Shown here piece after piece: positions 45,962-55,316 of a DNA stretch of 64,000 nt; position 1 is the stretch's first letter; each line of letters starts with the position of its first letter. The translations under genes were made by a program, and so were the position numbers. Source of the stretch: Rhodanobacter sp. A1T4. GTDB lineage: Bacteria > Pseudomonadota > Gammaproteobacteria > Xanthomonadales > Rhodanobacteraceae. The notes below the pieces were generated by a model. The model made no database searches. It saw only the letters and a list, made by a program, of their open reading frames with translations, and was not told the DNA's origin. The stretch spans positions 1 through 64,000 of the forward strand of contig NZ_JACHCP010000008.1 in the NCBI RefSeq assembly GCF_014207185.1, given 5' to 3'.

Positions 45962-46981
45962 ATGAAAAATAAAACGCTCCGCACTCTTACACTTTCCGCT
46001 GCCGTTGCTCTGGCCGGTGGCTTCGCGGCCATGCCTGCGCATGCCAGCAAGGAAAAACCGGTTATTGGCTTTTCAATCGATGATTTGCGCGTCGAGCGCT
46101 GGACGCGTGACCGTGACTATTTCACCGCCGCGGCTACCAAGCTGGGGGCGAAGGTCTACGTACAGTCCGCCGATGCCAGTGAAGAGCGCCAGATCGCGCA
46201 GATCGAGAACCTGATCTCGCGCAATGTCGACGTGCTGGTGATCGTGCCGTTCAACGGCAAAGTCCTCGGCAACGTCATTGCCGAAGCCAAGCGCGCTGGT
46301 ATCAAAGTGGTGGCTTATGATCGCCTGATCCTGAATGCCGATGTCGATGCCTATATTTCGTTCGACAACGAGAGGGTGGGTGAGATGCAGGCACAGGCGT
46401 TGGTCAACGCGGTTCCCAAAGGCAATTATTTCCTGCTCGGCGGTTCGGCCACCGACAACAACGCCAAGGTTTTTCGTGATGGCCAGTTGAAGGTGCTGCA
46501 GCCGCTGGTGGCAAAGGGCGATATCAAGATCGTCGGTCAGCAATGGACGCCGGAATGGGATCCGACCAACGCACTGAAAATCACTGAGGATGCGCTGACC
46601 GCCAACCACAACAACATTCAGGCCATCGTGGCTTCCAACGACGGCACGGCCGGTGGTGCGATTCAGGCACTCGCTGCGCAGAAGCTGGCAGGTAAAGTGG
46701 CGGTATCCGGACAGGATGCGGATCTCGCCGGCGTGAAACGCGTTATCTCGGGCACCCAGACCATGACGGTATACAAGCCGCTGAACAACCTCGCCTCGCA
46801 GGCGGCACAGCTGTCAGTCGATCTGGTTCGGGGTGTTGCGCCCAAATTCACCGACAAGATGAATAACGGCACCAAGGACGTCAACACCGAGCTGCTGACG
46901 CCAACCCTGCTGACCAAGCAGAATGTCGACCTGGTGATCAAGGACGGTTTCTACACGCATGCGCAGGTGTACGGTAATTAA
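45962..46981 (+). CDS. xylF: Xylose-binding periplasmic protein
   Basis: A 339-residue binding protein with a cleavable Sec signal (MKNKTLRTLTLSAAVALAGGFAAMPAHA-S). Mature landmarks: PVIGFSIDDLRVERWTRDRDYF, SADASEERQIAQIENLI, AYDRLI, ISFDNERVGEMQAQAL and DAD motif GQDADLAGVKRV. ATG 45962 is preferred over ATG 45950 because GGGGA then sits at the right distance. In contrast to the ChvE-like and RbsB-like proteins nearby it has no lipobox. Confidence 0.96.
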   Translation: MKNKTLRTLTLSAAVALAGGFAAMPAHASKEKPVIGFSIDDLRVERWTRDRDYFTAAATKLGAKVYVQSADASEERQIAQIENLISRNVDVLVIVPFNGKVLGNVIAEAKRAGIKVVAYDRLILNADVDAYISFDNERVGEMQAQALVNAVPKGNYFLLGGSATDNNAKVFRDGQLKVLQPLVAKGDIKIVGQQWTPEWDPTNALKITEDALTANHNNIQAIVASNDGTAGGAIQALAAQKLAGKVAVSGQDADLAGVKRVISGTQTMTVYKPLNNLASQAAQLSVDLVRGVAPKFTDKMNNGTKDVNTELLTPTLLTKQNVDLVIKDGFYTHAQVYGN

Positions 46982-46993
46982 TTGAAGTTCGGG

Positions 46994-47026
46994 CAGGAGG
47001 CGCATCGGTCATCGGTGCGCCTCCTG
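46994..47026 (+). terminator. Intercistronic hairpin after xylF
   Basis: CAGGAGGCGCA (46994-47004) pairs perfectly with TGCGCCTCCTG (47016-47026), 11 bp, 11-base loop, followed by TGTTTCAATG. Probably a partial terminator or mRNA-stabilising stem, raising XylF over XylGH. It matches in place the hairpin after chvE. Confidence 0.65.
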
Positions 47027-47100
47027 TGTTTCAATGCTTGATGTAGTGATCGACGCCGCGACTCTCGCGGCAGTTTGTGTGGAAGCAGTGGAGTGAGCGT

Positions 47101-48636
47101 GTGAGTGAATATCTGTTCGAGATGCGCAATATCGTCAAGGAATTCTCTGGCGTGCGGGCGCTCAACGGCGTGAGTCTGGCGGTGCGACCTGGCGAGTGTG
47201 TCGGCCTGTGTGGCGAGAACGGCGCCGGCAAATCTACCTTGATGAAGGTACTGTCCGGTGTGTATCCCTATGGCAGTTTCGAAGGCGAAATCCTGTGGGA
47301 AGGCCAGCCGCTGAAGGCCTATTCGGTACGCGACAGCGAGAAGGCTGGCATCGTCATCATCCATCAGGAGCTGATGCTGGTGCCGCAGCTGTCGGTTGCC
47401 GAGAATATTTTCCTGGGCAACGAAATCACCAAGCCCGGCGGGCGCATGGATTATGACGCCATGTATCGTCAGGCCGACGCGTTGTTGGCGCGTCTGAAAC
47501 TGAAAGGCGTCAACGTCGCCGCGCCGGTGATGAACTACGGTGGCGGCTATCAGCAATTGTTCGAAATCGCCAAGGCACTGGCCAAGAACGCGCGCCTGCT
47601 GATTCTGGACGAGCCCTCCTCATCACTGACCTCCAGCGAGATCGACGTACTGCTGTCCATTATCGAGGACCTCAAGCGCGAGGGTGTGGCCTGCGTCTAC
47701 ATCTCACACAAGCTGGAAGAGGTCGCCAAGGTATGCGACACCGTCACCGTGATTCGCGACGGCGAGCACGTCGCAACCAAGCCGATGGCCGAACTGAATA
47801 CCGATGGCATCATCGCCATGATGGTCGGTCGCGAGATCAAGAATCTCTATCCGCGCAGCGAACATGCCATCGGTGAAGTGATCTTCGAGGCGCGGCACGT
47901 CACCTGTTGGGATATCACCAATACCAGTCGCAAGCGCGTTGACGATGTGTCGTTCGAATTGCGCAAAGGCGAGATCCTCGGTGTTGCCGGACTGGTCGGC
48001 GCCGGTCGCACCGAGCTAGTGTCAGCGATCTTCGGAGCCTATGCCGGCAAGTCGACTGCCGAGCTCTTCATGGACGGCAAGCCGATCAAGGTGAAGACAC
48101 CCGAGCAGGCGATTCGCGCCGGCCTGTCGCTGGTGCCGGAAGACCGCAAGCGTCAGGGCATCGTGCCGATGCTCGGCGTCGGCGACAACATCACGCTGGC
48201 AACGCTGCAGCATTATTCGCATGGCGGTCATATCGACAAGAATGCCGAGCTGGCCACGGTCGACCGCGAGATCAAGCGCTTGCGCGTAAAGACCGCCAGC
48301 CCCGCGCTGGCAATTGCGGGTCTATCCGGCGGCAACCAGCAGAAAGCGGTGCTGACCAAGATGCTGCTGCCGGCGCCTAAGGTGCTGATTCTCGACGAGC
48401 CCACGCGCGGTGTCGACGTCGGCTCCAAATACGACATCTACCAGCTGATGTTCGAGCTGGCCGCTAAGGGGGTGTCGATCATCATGGTGTCGTCCGAGCT
48501 GAGTGAAGTGTTGGGTGTCAGCGATCGTGTGCTGGTGATCGGCGAGGGTCATTTGCGCGGTGATTTCGTCAACAAGGATCTGACCCAGGAACGTGTGCTG
48601 GCCGCGGCGATCGACGCGAAGCCGCAAGCAGCCTGA
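47101..48636 (+). CDS. xylG: Xylose ABC transporter ATPase
   Basis: A 511-residue double-ABC ATPase. Domain 1: Walker [10 protein letters not shown] (about 41), [15 protein letters not shown] Walker B. Domain 2: [25 protein letters not shown] signature and [19 protein letters not shown] 47101 is preferred, with GGAG eight bases upstream. Downstream of the xylF hairpin, 91 bases before xylH. It powers xylose uptake with XylF and XylH. Confidence 0.96.
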   Translation: MSEYLFEMRNIVKEFSGVRALNGVSLAVRPGECVGLCGENGAGKSTLMKVLSGVYPYGSFEGEILWEGQPLKAYSVRDSEKAGIVIIHQELMLVPQLSVAENIFLGNEITKPGGRMDYDAMYRQADALLARLKLKGVNVAAPVMNYGGGYQQLFEIAKALAKNARLLILDEPSSSLTSSEIDVLLSIIEDLKREGVACVYISHKLEEVAKVCDTVTVIRDGEHVATKPMAELNTDGIIAMMVGREIKNLYPRSEHAIGEVIFEARHVTCWDITNTSRKRVDDVSFELRKGEILGVAGLVGAGRTELVSAIFGAYAGKSTAELFMDGKPIKVKTPEQAIRAGLSLVPEDRKRQGIVPMLGVGDNITLATLQHYSHGGHIDKNAELATVDREIKRLRVKTASPALAIAGLSGGNQQKAVLTKMLLPAPKVLILDEPTRGVDVGSKYDIYQLMFELAAKGVSIIMVSSELSEVLGVSDRVLVIGEGHLRGDFVNKDLTQERVLAAAIDAKPQAA

Positions 48637-48727
48637 TTTACCGGGTTTCAATCTAGACCGGCTTTCGATCAAACTACTCCATCCGATTTTTGCAAGGCAG
48701 ACCTTTCGGCCTCTTTGGGAACCAGAT

Positions 48728-49870
48728 ATGCAAGCTCAGCAAGTGCAGCAGTTTTTCGTACGCTACAAGATCATCGCGCTGCTGCTGGCGGTGGCCGCGA
48801 TCTGGATTTTCTTCCACATCGGCACGGACGGCGACTTCATTACGCCGCGCAATGTCGCGAACCTGCTGCGGCAGATGTCGATCACCGGCATGCTCGCCTG
48901 CGGCATGGTCTTCATCATCATCTCCGGTGAAATCGATCTGTCGGTAGGCTCGCTGTCGGGACTGCTTGGCGGTGTGGTGGCGATACTCACCGTCAACATG
49001 CACTGGGGTACGCCAGCGGCCATCGCCGCCGCGCTGGTCGTGGGCCTTGGCATAGGCCTATTCAACGGTTTCTGGGTCACCAAGCTGCGCGTGCCTTCCT
49101 TCATCGTTGGTCTGGGCGGCATGCTGGCATTTCGCGGCATCCTGCTGGGCATTACCCACAGCGCCACGATTGCGCCGGTGCCGGATGACCTGATCTATCT
49201 GGGACAGGGCCTGGTACCGATTGGCCTGTCGCGCGTGCTGGGTGGCGTGATTTTTCTATTGCTGCTGGCCATCACGGTGATGCGCCGTCGCCGTCGCAAC
49301 AAGCTCGAATTGAAGCAGATGCCGGTGTGGATGGATGTTGTCAAGCTGGTGGTCATCGGTGCGGTGATCATCGGTTCGTTGCGCATGCTCAACGATGCCG
49401 GCGGCGTGCCGGTGCCGGTGATGATCCTGTTGGGGTTGCTTGGCATTTTCTCGTATATCTCGACCCAGACCGTATTCGGCCGACACATCTATGCGGTCGG
49501 CGGCAATATGGAAGCGACGCGCTTGTCAGGCGTCAACGTGGCACGGGTCAAGCTGGCTGTGTTCGCCATGATGGGGGTGATGTGCGCCTTCGCTGGCGTC
49601 ATCAATACCGCGCGCCTCGCCGCGGGCTCACCCTCGGCCGGTACCAGTGGCGAACTCGATGCCATCGCCGCCTGCTTCATCGGTGGTACCTCGATGCGCG
49701 GCGGCTCCGGAACCGTGCACGGCGCGTTGATCGGTGCGCTGGTCATGGCCAGCCTCGACAACGGCATGTCGATGATGGACGTCGACACCTTCTGGCAGAT
49801 GATCGTCAAAGGCAGCATCCTGGTGCTGGCCGTTTGGGTCGACGTGCTGTCGGGCTCCAACCGCGGTTAA
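48728..49870 (+). CDS. xylH: Xylose ABC transporter permease
   Basis: A 380-residue BPD-transport-2 family permease. ATG 48728 begins MQAQQVQQFFVRYKIIALLLAV; the upstream open frame overlaps xylG and is not used. About ten helices; landmarks TGMLACGMVFIIISGEIDLSVGSLSGLLGG, the TQTVFGRHIYAVGGNMEATRLSGVNVARVK loop and IAACFIGGTSMRGGSGTVHGALIGALVMASLDNGMSMM. Last gene of the operon. Confidence 0.95.
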   Translation: MQAQQVQQFFVRYKIIALLLAVAAIWIFFHIGTDGDFITPRNVANLLRQMSITGMLACGMVFIIISGEIDLSVGSLSGLLGGVVAILTVNMHWGTPAAIAAALVVGLGIGLFNGFWVTKLRVPSFIVGLGGMLAFRGILLGITHSATIAPVPDDLIYLGQGLVPIGLSRVLGGVIFLLLLAITVMRRRRRNKLELKQMPVWMDVVKLVVIGAVIIGSLRMLNDAGGVPVPVMILLGLLGIFSYISTQTVFGRHIYAVGGNMEATRLSGVNVARVKLAVFAMMGVMCAFAGVINTARLAAGSPSAGTSGELDAIAACFIGGTSMRGGSGTVHGALIGALVMASLDNGMSMMDVDTFWQMIVKGSILVLAVWVDVLSGSNRG

Positions 49871-50176
49871 TCCAATATCCGAGTGGGCAGGATCGCTGGA
49901 ATCCATCATCGCGAGCTTTGGCCCATCCTTACGTAGACTGCCTTGGCACAGGCTCGCCAGCAGCGAGTTGGGGCGTTGACAGCGTGGCGCTAAGACCGGC
50001 TGGCGCTGGCTTCCGCGCCGGGGCAGTTGGGGTGGAGCGATACGCAGGTGCGCTGAAACGCCTGTGACTATCCAAGTACGCCATGACCGGTACATATCGC
50101 CGTCAAGCGGACGTTTCGGAAAGAAAGGATGCTCATCGAGTTGGATCACCATCGCCCACGGTTACGGAGAACGCGA
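49871..50176. other. Intergenic region after xylH
   Basis: A 306-base gap before the TPR protein. A GCGCTGG-rich segment near 49985-50025 (GGCGCTAAG..GGCTGGCGCTGGC) may fold, but no clear terminator with a T-run is seen. The end of the gap should carry the promoter of the TPR gene; no confident hexamers found. Confidence 0.35.
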
Positions 50177-51238
50177 ATGAAGACATTAGGCTTGGTACTC
50201 GTACTGATGATTCTTTGCATGGGCGCGGCACAGGCTCAGCAAGCGACACCTACGCGTATGGCGTTCGCTCCCGGGGAGCTCAATGCGGTTTCCTTGTATG
50301 GCCGCGCGCAAGCCTTTCATGACATTGTTCAGGTACAGCATTGTGAACAAATCAACGCGCAAGCCGTGACTGCGATCAATCAGCGATTTGAGTACGTGCG
50401 TGCGCAATTGGCGGATCGCTTCGGCGAAAAAGCGGTGCCGGTAGATCACCCGCTGCCACCTCAAATCGCGGGTCAATCCTGCGATTCGTTGACGATCGAT
50501 TCCTACAGCCGTCATGTGAAGGAGCTCGAACAGTATTTATCGAACTTGGGGGCCTCCGGGCAGGCGACACCCAGCACACCTTTGCCCGAAGCCTCGAGCC
50601 GTGCACCGGTCGACGATAGCGCTCTCGACCAGCTTTTGCAGCAGGCTGAGGCCCAAATCAAGGCAGGCAGGAATACAGATGCCATCAATGGTCCGCTGGC
50701 ACAGGTTATTCATGCCTATGAAGCAGCCTATGCGCATAGCCAGAAGCGGCTCTATTGCGCCGAATCCTTGACGGAAAGTCTGCTCTATCTGGCTACTGCT
50801 GCCAACCATCATCAAGAGGCCCAAGTCTTGAGCAAGCCCGCTTGGGCATTGGCCTATTACCTTCGCGGATACGCTTACGGCGCACTCAGCGACACCACAA
50901 ATGCCGAAGCTAGCCTTAAGCAAGCGTTAGAGCTTTCGCCGTCCAATGCACAATTTTTGTCTGAACTTGGGAATGTTTACGAAAATCAGAAGAACTGGTC
51001 GGCTGCGCTGAAAACATTTCAGAGTGCGGACGAAGCGGCCGACGTAGCTCGACCCGAGCAAAAGATTTCTCTCCGCTGTCGTGCCCTGCGTGGTCAAGGC
51101 TATGTGCTGGTGGAGCTTCACCAGCTAGAGGATGCGGCGCAAAAATATCAGAACTGCCTCAACATCCATCCCGGGGATCAGTCGTCCATCAATGAACTGA
51201 ATTACGTCAGGGGACTACAGAGCAAAGCAGCTCAGTGA
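50177..51238 (+). CDS. Secreted TPR-repeat protein
   Basis: A 353-residue protein from ATG 50177; an upstream in-frame ATG at 50129 would hide the signal peptide. Residues 1-20 (MKTLGLVLVLMILCMGAAQA) are a Sec leader. The C-terminal half has TPR-like helix pairs: ALAYYLRGYAYGALSDTTNAEASLKQALELSPSNAQFLSELGNVYENQKNWSAALKTFQSADEA and RALRGQGYVLVELHQLEDAAQKYQNCLNIHPGD, ending with INELNYVRGL. Such proteins serve as periplasmic scaffolds. No partner is evident in its surroundings, which are sugar operons. Confidence 0.8.
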   Translation: MKTLGLVLVLMILCMGAAQAQQATPTRMAFAPGELNAVSLYGRAQAFHDIVQVQHCEQINAQAVTAINQRFEYVRAQLADRFGEKAVPVDHPLPPQIAGQSCDSLTIDSYSRHVKELEQYLSNLGASGQATPSTPLPEASSRAPVDDSALDQLLQQAEAQIKAGRNTDAINGPLAQVIHAYEAAYAHSQKRLYCAESLTESLLYLATAANHHQEAQVLSKPAWALAYYLRGYAYGALSDTTNAEASLKQALELSPSNAQFLSELGNVYENQKNWSAALKTFQSADEAADVARPEQKISLRCRALRGQGYVLVELHQLEDAAQKYQNCLNIHPGDQSSINELNYVRGLQSKAAQ

Positions 51239-51359
51239 TTATTGTTCACGACAAGGGCAGCGCAGCGGAAGCGCCCGCTGCCAAGCTCTAGCAGCAGGTG
51301 AGCAGGATCCAGTGCGAGTCGATGTTGGGTTGGCCTTACCAGAGGCCGTGTCACGCATA

Positions 51360-51393
51360 GGAATACGGCAGGCCGCAAGGCCTGCCGTATTCC
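51360..51393. terminator. Hairpin between TPR gene and rbsB
   Basis: A perfect 15-bp stem GGAATACGGCAGGCC (51360-51374) with its complement (51379-51393) and GCAA loop. It lies 24 bases beyond the rbsB stop on the minus strand and 121 bases after the TPR gene, so it probably ends both convergent units. T-runs are weak. Confidence 0.7.
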
Positions 51394-51416
51394 TGTCGGA
51401 AAGAACGCGTGATGGT

Positions 51417-52367
51417 TTACTGGGCGTTGTCCTTGGTGACCAGCTTCAGTGGTACCGAGATTTTCGCTTCAACTGTCTGACCATCGATCACGCTCTTGGC
51501 GCTCTTGACGCCGAGCTGACCGATCAGCTGCGGCTGTTGCGCGACGATGGCGGCGATCTTGCCGTCCTTGACGGCCTGTATACCGTCAGGTGTGCCGTCG
51601 AAGCCGACAACGAGTACATTGGCGCGCTTGGCACCATCGAGCGCACGCACAGCGCCGAGTGCCATCTCGTCATTCTGCGCAAAGATCGCCTGTACATCGG
51701 GATGACCCTGCAGCAGGTTTTCAGTGACGCTTAGGCCCTGCGCACGATCGAAGTTGGCCGGCTGCTGGGCGATGATCTTCAGACCAGAGCCTTTGATCCC
51801 GTCGTCGAAGCCCTCGCCGCGGTCACGCGCGGCGGAGGTGCCGGGCACGCCTTGCAGTTCGATCACATTGCCCTTGTTGTCGAGTGCCTTGATCAGGAAC
51901 TTGGCCGCATCGTCACCGCCCGCCACGTTGTCCGAGGCAATGTGGGTGACGACCTGGCCGCCGTCGACGGAGCGATCCAGCGTGATCACCGGGATGTGCG
52001 CGTTGTTGGCCTCTTTGACTGCACCGGCAAGGGCAGAGGAGTCGGTTGGGTTAAGCAGGATCACCGATACCTTTTTTTGGATCAGATCCTCGACGCTGGA
52101 GATCTGCTTGGCCGGATCGTCCTGCGCGTCGACGACGGTCAGGGTGTAGCCGTCTACTGCAGCTTCTTTCTGCGCGCCGTCTTTCAGCGCCACGAAGAAC
52201 GGATTGTTCTGGGTCGAGAGGGCGAGGCCGATCGTCTTGCCAGCGGCGGCAGCCGGGGCGCTGCTGGAAGCCGCTGACGGAGCCGAGGAATCCGTCGGAC
52301 CTTGCTGGCTGCAGGCAGCGGCGAGAAGGGTGAGGGCCGAGACAGCGAGTAATTCGAATTTACGCAT
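51417..52367 (-). CDS. rbsB: Ribose-binding protein, lipoprotein form
   Basis: A 316-residue ABC binding protein. It has a lipobox L-A-A-A-C at about 15-19, then a Ser/Ala/Pro-rich linker (about 20-42), then the RbsB fold: TIGLALSTQNNPFFVALKDGAQKEA, VILLNPTDSSALAGAVKEAN, VITLDRSVDGGQV and FAQNDEMALGAVRAL. Most Gram-negative RbsB proteins are soluble and have no lipid anchor. ATG 52367 has CGGAGC upstream. It ends the minus-strand rbsKDACB operon; an 80-base gap separates it from rbsC. Confidence 0.93.
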   Translation of the reverse strand: MRKFELLAVSALTLLAAACSQQGPTDSSAPSAASSSAPAAAAGKTIGLALSTQNNPFFVALKDGAQKEAAVDGYTLTVVDAQDDPAKQISSVEDLIQKKVSVILLNPTDSSALAGAVKEANNAHIPVITLDRSVDGGQVVTHIASDNVAGGDDAAKFLIKALDNKGNVIELQGVPGTSAARDRGEGFDDGIKGSGLKIIAQQPANFDRAQGLSVTENLLQGHPDVQAIFAQNDEMALGAVRALDGAKRANVLVVGFDGTPDGIQAVKDGKIAAIVAQQPQLIGQLGVKSAKSVIDGQTVEAKISVPLKLVTKDNAQ

Positions 52368-52447
52368 GTGATGTGCTCCGATGGATGTTCGAGAAACGAT
52401 CGATGGAAAAGCGGCGGCCGCGGGAAACGCTGGTCGTCATTGAAAAT

Positions 52448-53410
52448 TTACTTGCGACGATCCAGCAATACGGCGATAAGAATCACCGCACCCTTGACCA
52501 CCTGCTGGTAGAAGGACGACACGCCGAGCAGGTTGAGGCCGTTGTTCAAGAAGCCGATCAGCAGTGCGCCGACCAGCGTACCGAACAGCCATCCGCGTCC
52601 ACCGGCCAGGCTTGTGCCGCCAAGCACCACGGCGGCGATTGCATCCAGTTCGTAACCGCTGCCGGCGGTGGCCTGTGCCGAGTAGAGGCGCGAGGTGAGC
52701 ACGATGCCGGCGAATGCGGAAAGCAGGCCCGACAGGCCATACACACCCAGCTTCATCGCGTTGATACGTACGCCAGACAGCCGCGCAGCTTCTTCGTTAC
52801 CGCCCAATGCAAACACGTGGCGGCCGAATACGGTGCCGCGCAGCAGGAACGCGCAGAGCAGAAACACGCCGAACATCCACACTACCGGGTTGGGAATCAG
52901 ATGCGCGATATAGCCATCGCCGAGCAATGCAAAGCTGTTGTTGGACACGCCAATCGGCTGGCCCTGCGTATACGAAAGCGTCAGACCACGCAACAAGGTC
53001 ATCGTGCCCAGCGTGGCGATGAAGGGCGCCACGCGTCCCCAAGAGACCAGCACGCCGTTGATCACGCCCAGCAGCAGACCAAGGCCCAGGCCGGCGCCAA
53101 TAGCCAGTAACATGCCGTGGCCGGACGCCATCACACCGGCGGTGATCGCGCCGGTAAAGGCGAGGATCGCGCCGACCGACAAATCGATGCCGCCGGCCAG
53201 AATCACGAAGGTCATGCCGAAGGCGATCAACGCATTGATCGATACCTGGCGCAGCACGGTGAGCAGATTGCCGGCATTGAGAAAGTCAGGGCTAAGTACG
53301 CTGAGTGCGATCAGCAGCAATAGCAGGCCGATCACCGAACCCAGTCGTTGCAACAGCGCAGCGCCGTTGCCAAAAGAAAATCTGTTGGTCATTACATTCG
53401 TACTCATCAT
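52448..53410 (-). CDS. rbsC: Ribose ABC transporter permease
   Basis: A 320-residue permease with about ten helices. Landmarks: NLLTVLRQVSINALIAFGMTFVILAGGIDLSVGAILAFTGAI, GTVFGRHVFALGGNEEAARLSGVRINAMK and ELDAIAAVVLGGTSLAGGRGWLFGTLVGALLIGFLNNGLNLLGV. Start is uncertain among ATG 53410, ATG 53407 and ATG 53392 (MTNRFSFG); a TTG at 53416 overlaps the rbsA stop. It follows rbsA directly. Confidence 0.95.
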   Translation of the reverse strand: MMSTNVMTNRFSFGNGAALLQRLGSVIGLLLLLIALSVLSPDFLNAGNLLTVLRQVSINALIAFGMTFVILAGGIDLSVGAILAFTGAITAGVMASGHGMLLAIGAGLGLGLLLGVINGVLVSWGRVAPFIATLGTMTLLRGLTLSYTQGQPIGVSNNSFALLGDGYIAHLIPNPVVWMFGVFLLCAFLLRGTVFGRHVFALGGNEEAARLSGVRINAMKLGVYGLSGLLSAFAGIVLTSRLYSAQATAGSGYELDAIAAVVLGGTSLAGGRGWLFGTLVGALLIGFLNNGLNLLGVSSFYQQVVKGAVILIAVLLDRRK

Positions 53411-53412
53411 GT

Positions 53413-54921
53413 TCAATGGCCGCCGGTGGCGGCGAGCATTACGGTTTCCTGGGTGGCCGTGGCGGCATCAAGCAGGGCGGTGGCATGCCCCTCATGCATG
53501 ACCAGGATGCGATCGCTCATCGCCAGTACCTCGGGCAGCTCGGAGGAGATCATCAGGATCGCCACGCCGTTCTTCACCAGCTGATTGATGATCTGGTAAA
53601 TCTCGGCCTTGCCGCCGACATCCACGCCACGGGTCGGCTCGTCGAGAATCAGCACGCGTGGTTTCAGTGCCAGCCATTTGGCCAGCACCACTTTCTGCTG
53701 ATTGCCGCCGGATAGCGCTCGCACCGGCAACTCCATATCGCGGGTGCGGATTTTCAGCTGTTCGATCAGGCCCTGGGTCTGTCGCTTTTCCGTCGCGCGA
53801 TCAATGATGCCGGCACGCGATGGAACGCGCGGCAGGCTGATGTTTTCACGCAAGCTGAGATCCAGCACCAGTCCCTGGGCTTTGCGATCCTCGGTGACAA
53901 AACCGAGGCCGGCGTGAATCGCCTGTACTGGTGTGCGGGTATGAATCGGCTGGCCGTCCAGCAACACGCGGCCATGAGTCGCCTTGTCCAGACCGAACAG
54001 CAACCGGGCCAACTCGGTGCGACCCGCCCCCATCAATCCGGCAACTCCAAGCACCTCGCCGGCGCGCAGATCGAAGCTGATGTCATGCACATGCTTGTCG
54101 CCGAGTTGTTCGACCTTGAGCAGGATCTCGCCAGGCGTGACTTCACGGGTGGGAAATCGTGCCTCGAGGCTGCGGCCGACCATCATCTGCACGACCTCAT
54201 CCAGGCTCAGGCCTGGGATTGGGCGACTGCCGACGAAATGACCATCGCGCAGCACCGAAATGCGATCGCACAGCACGAAGATCTCCTCCATGCGATGCGA
54301 TACATAGACGATGCCGGTGCCCTTGCTGCGCAGCTCGCGGATCAAGGCGAACAGCGTATCGGTTTCGCGTTCGCTAAGCGCAGCGGTCGGCTCGTCCATG
54401 ATCAGTACGCGCGCGTTCTGGCCCAGCGCCTTGGCGATCTCGATCATCTGCTGCTGACCGATCGAGAATCGCGCAACAGGAAGGTCGGGATCGATCGACT
54501 GCATGCCTACGTGAGCCAACCATTCGCGCGCACGCTGGCGCATCGCGCGCCGATGCAGCAAGCCTAGGGTGTTCAGCTCGCGACCCAGAAAAAGATTCTC
54601 GGTCACGCTCAGATGGGGAATCAGGTTGAGTTCCTGATGGATGATCGCGATACCGTGTTTCTCGGCATCCGTGGTCGAACCCATCGATACCGTTTGGCCA
54701 TCTACTTCGATTTCGCCGGCGTCTGCCTTATGTACACCGGTGAGTACTTTCATCAGTGTGGATTTTCCAGCGCCATTCTCGCCCATCAGCGCATGCACTT
54801 CGCCAGGCAGCAGCTCGAAGTCAACGCCTTCCAGCACCTTGACCGGACCGAAGGCTTTGCGGATGCCGCGCATGGTGACGAGAGGCGTACTGATGGCAGT
54901 GCTGGGGACGGGTGAATTCAA
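53413..54921 (-). CDS. rbsA: Ribose ABC transporter ATPase
   Basis: A 502-residue double-ABC ATPase. Domain 1: [17 protein letters not shown] Walker A, QQQMIEIAKALG signature and LIMDEPTAALSERETD. Domain 2: [32 protein letters not shown] and [20 protein letters not shown] 54921 shares its bases with the rbsD stop (TTGA). Standard length and architecture of RbsA. Confidence 0.95.
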   Translation of the reverse strand: MNSPVPSTAISTPLVTMRGIRKAFGPVKVLEGVDFELLPGEVHALMGENGAGKSTLMKVLTGVHKADAGEIEVDGQTVSMGSTTDAEKHGIAIIHQELNLIPHLSVTENLFLGRELNTLGLLHRRAMRQRAREWLAHVGMQSIDPDLPVARFSIGQQQMIEIAKALGQNARVLIMDEPTAALSERETDTLFALIRELRSKGTGIVYVSHRMEEIFVLCDRISVLRDGHFVGSRPIPGLSLDEVVQMMVGRSLEARFPTREVTPGEILLKVEQLGDKHVHDISFDLRAGEVLGVAGLMGAGRTELARLLFGLDKATHGRVLLDGQPIHTRTPVQAIHAGLGFVTEDRKAQGLVLDLSLRENISLPRVPSRAGIIDRATEKRQTQGLIEQLKIRTRDMELPVRALSGGNQQKVVLAKWLALKPRVLILDEPTRGVDVGGKAEIYQIINQLVKNGVAILMISSELPEVLAMSDRILVMHEGHATALLDAATATQETVMLAATGGH

Positions 54922-55316
54922 AACGTGACACCCGCATGCAGGATGACATTGGCATATGGTGCGGTTTCGCCGGTACGCACTACCGCCCGCGCTTGCGCAC
55001 AGCGCTGCTTGAACGATTCGTGGCTGGTTTCCTCCACCGTCGTGCCTTCGCTTTTCAGTTGATCACTCAAGCGCACCAGCGCCGGGTTGTGCTGATGGAT
55101 TTCACTGGCAAACGTCACCGCTTCCACGGCAAGCTCTGCGTGGATGGCGTCGAACACCTGCGCAAAGCTTGGTATGCCCGGTAGCACGGCCAGATCGATG
55201 CAAGTTACGCCCGGTGGAACGGGCAGGCCGACATCGGCAATGACCAGGGTGTCGGTATGGCCCATCGCGGCAATCAGCCGGTTGAGTTCGGCGTGCAGAA
55301 GCCCCGATCGCCTCAT
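54918..55316 (-). CDS. rbsD: D-ribose pyranase
   Basis: A 132-residue sugar anomerase that exchanges beta-pyranose and beta-furanose ribose. Landmarks: MRRSGLLHAELNRLIAAMGHTDTLVIADVGLPVP with the active-site His, then IDLAVLPGIPSF, and C-terminal AVVRTGETAPYANVILHAGVTF with Tyr and Asn. ATG 55316 overlaps the rbsK stop as ATGA, which fixes it over an in-frame upstream extension. Close to E. coli RbsD (139 residues). Confidence 0.95.
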   Translation of the reverse strand: MRRSGLLHAELNRLIAAMGHTDTLVIADVGLPVPPGVTCIDLAVLPGIPSFAQVFDAIHAELAVEAVTFASEIHQHNPALVRLSDQLKSEGTTVEETSHESFKQRCAQARAVVRTGETAPYANVILHAGVTF

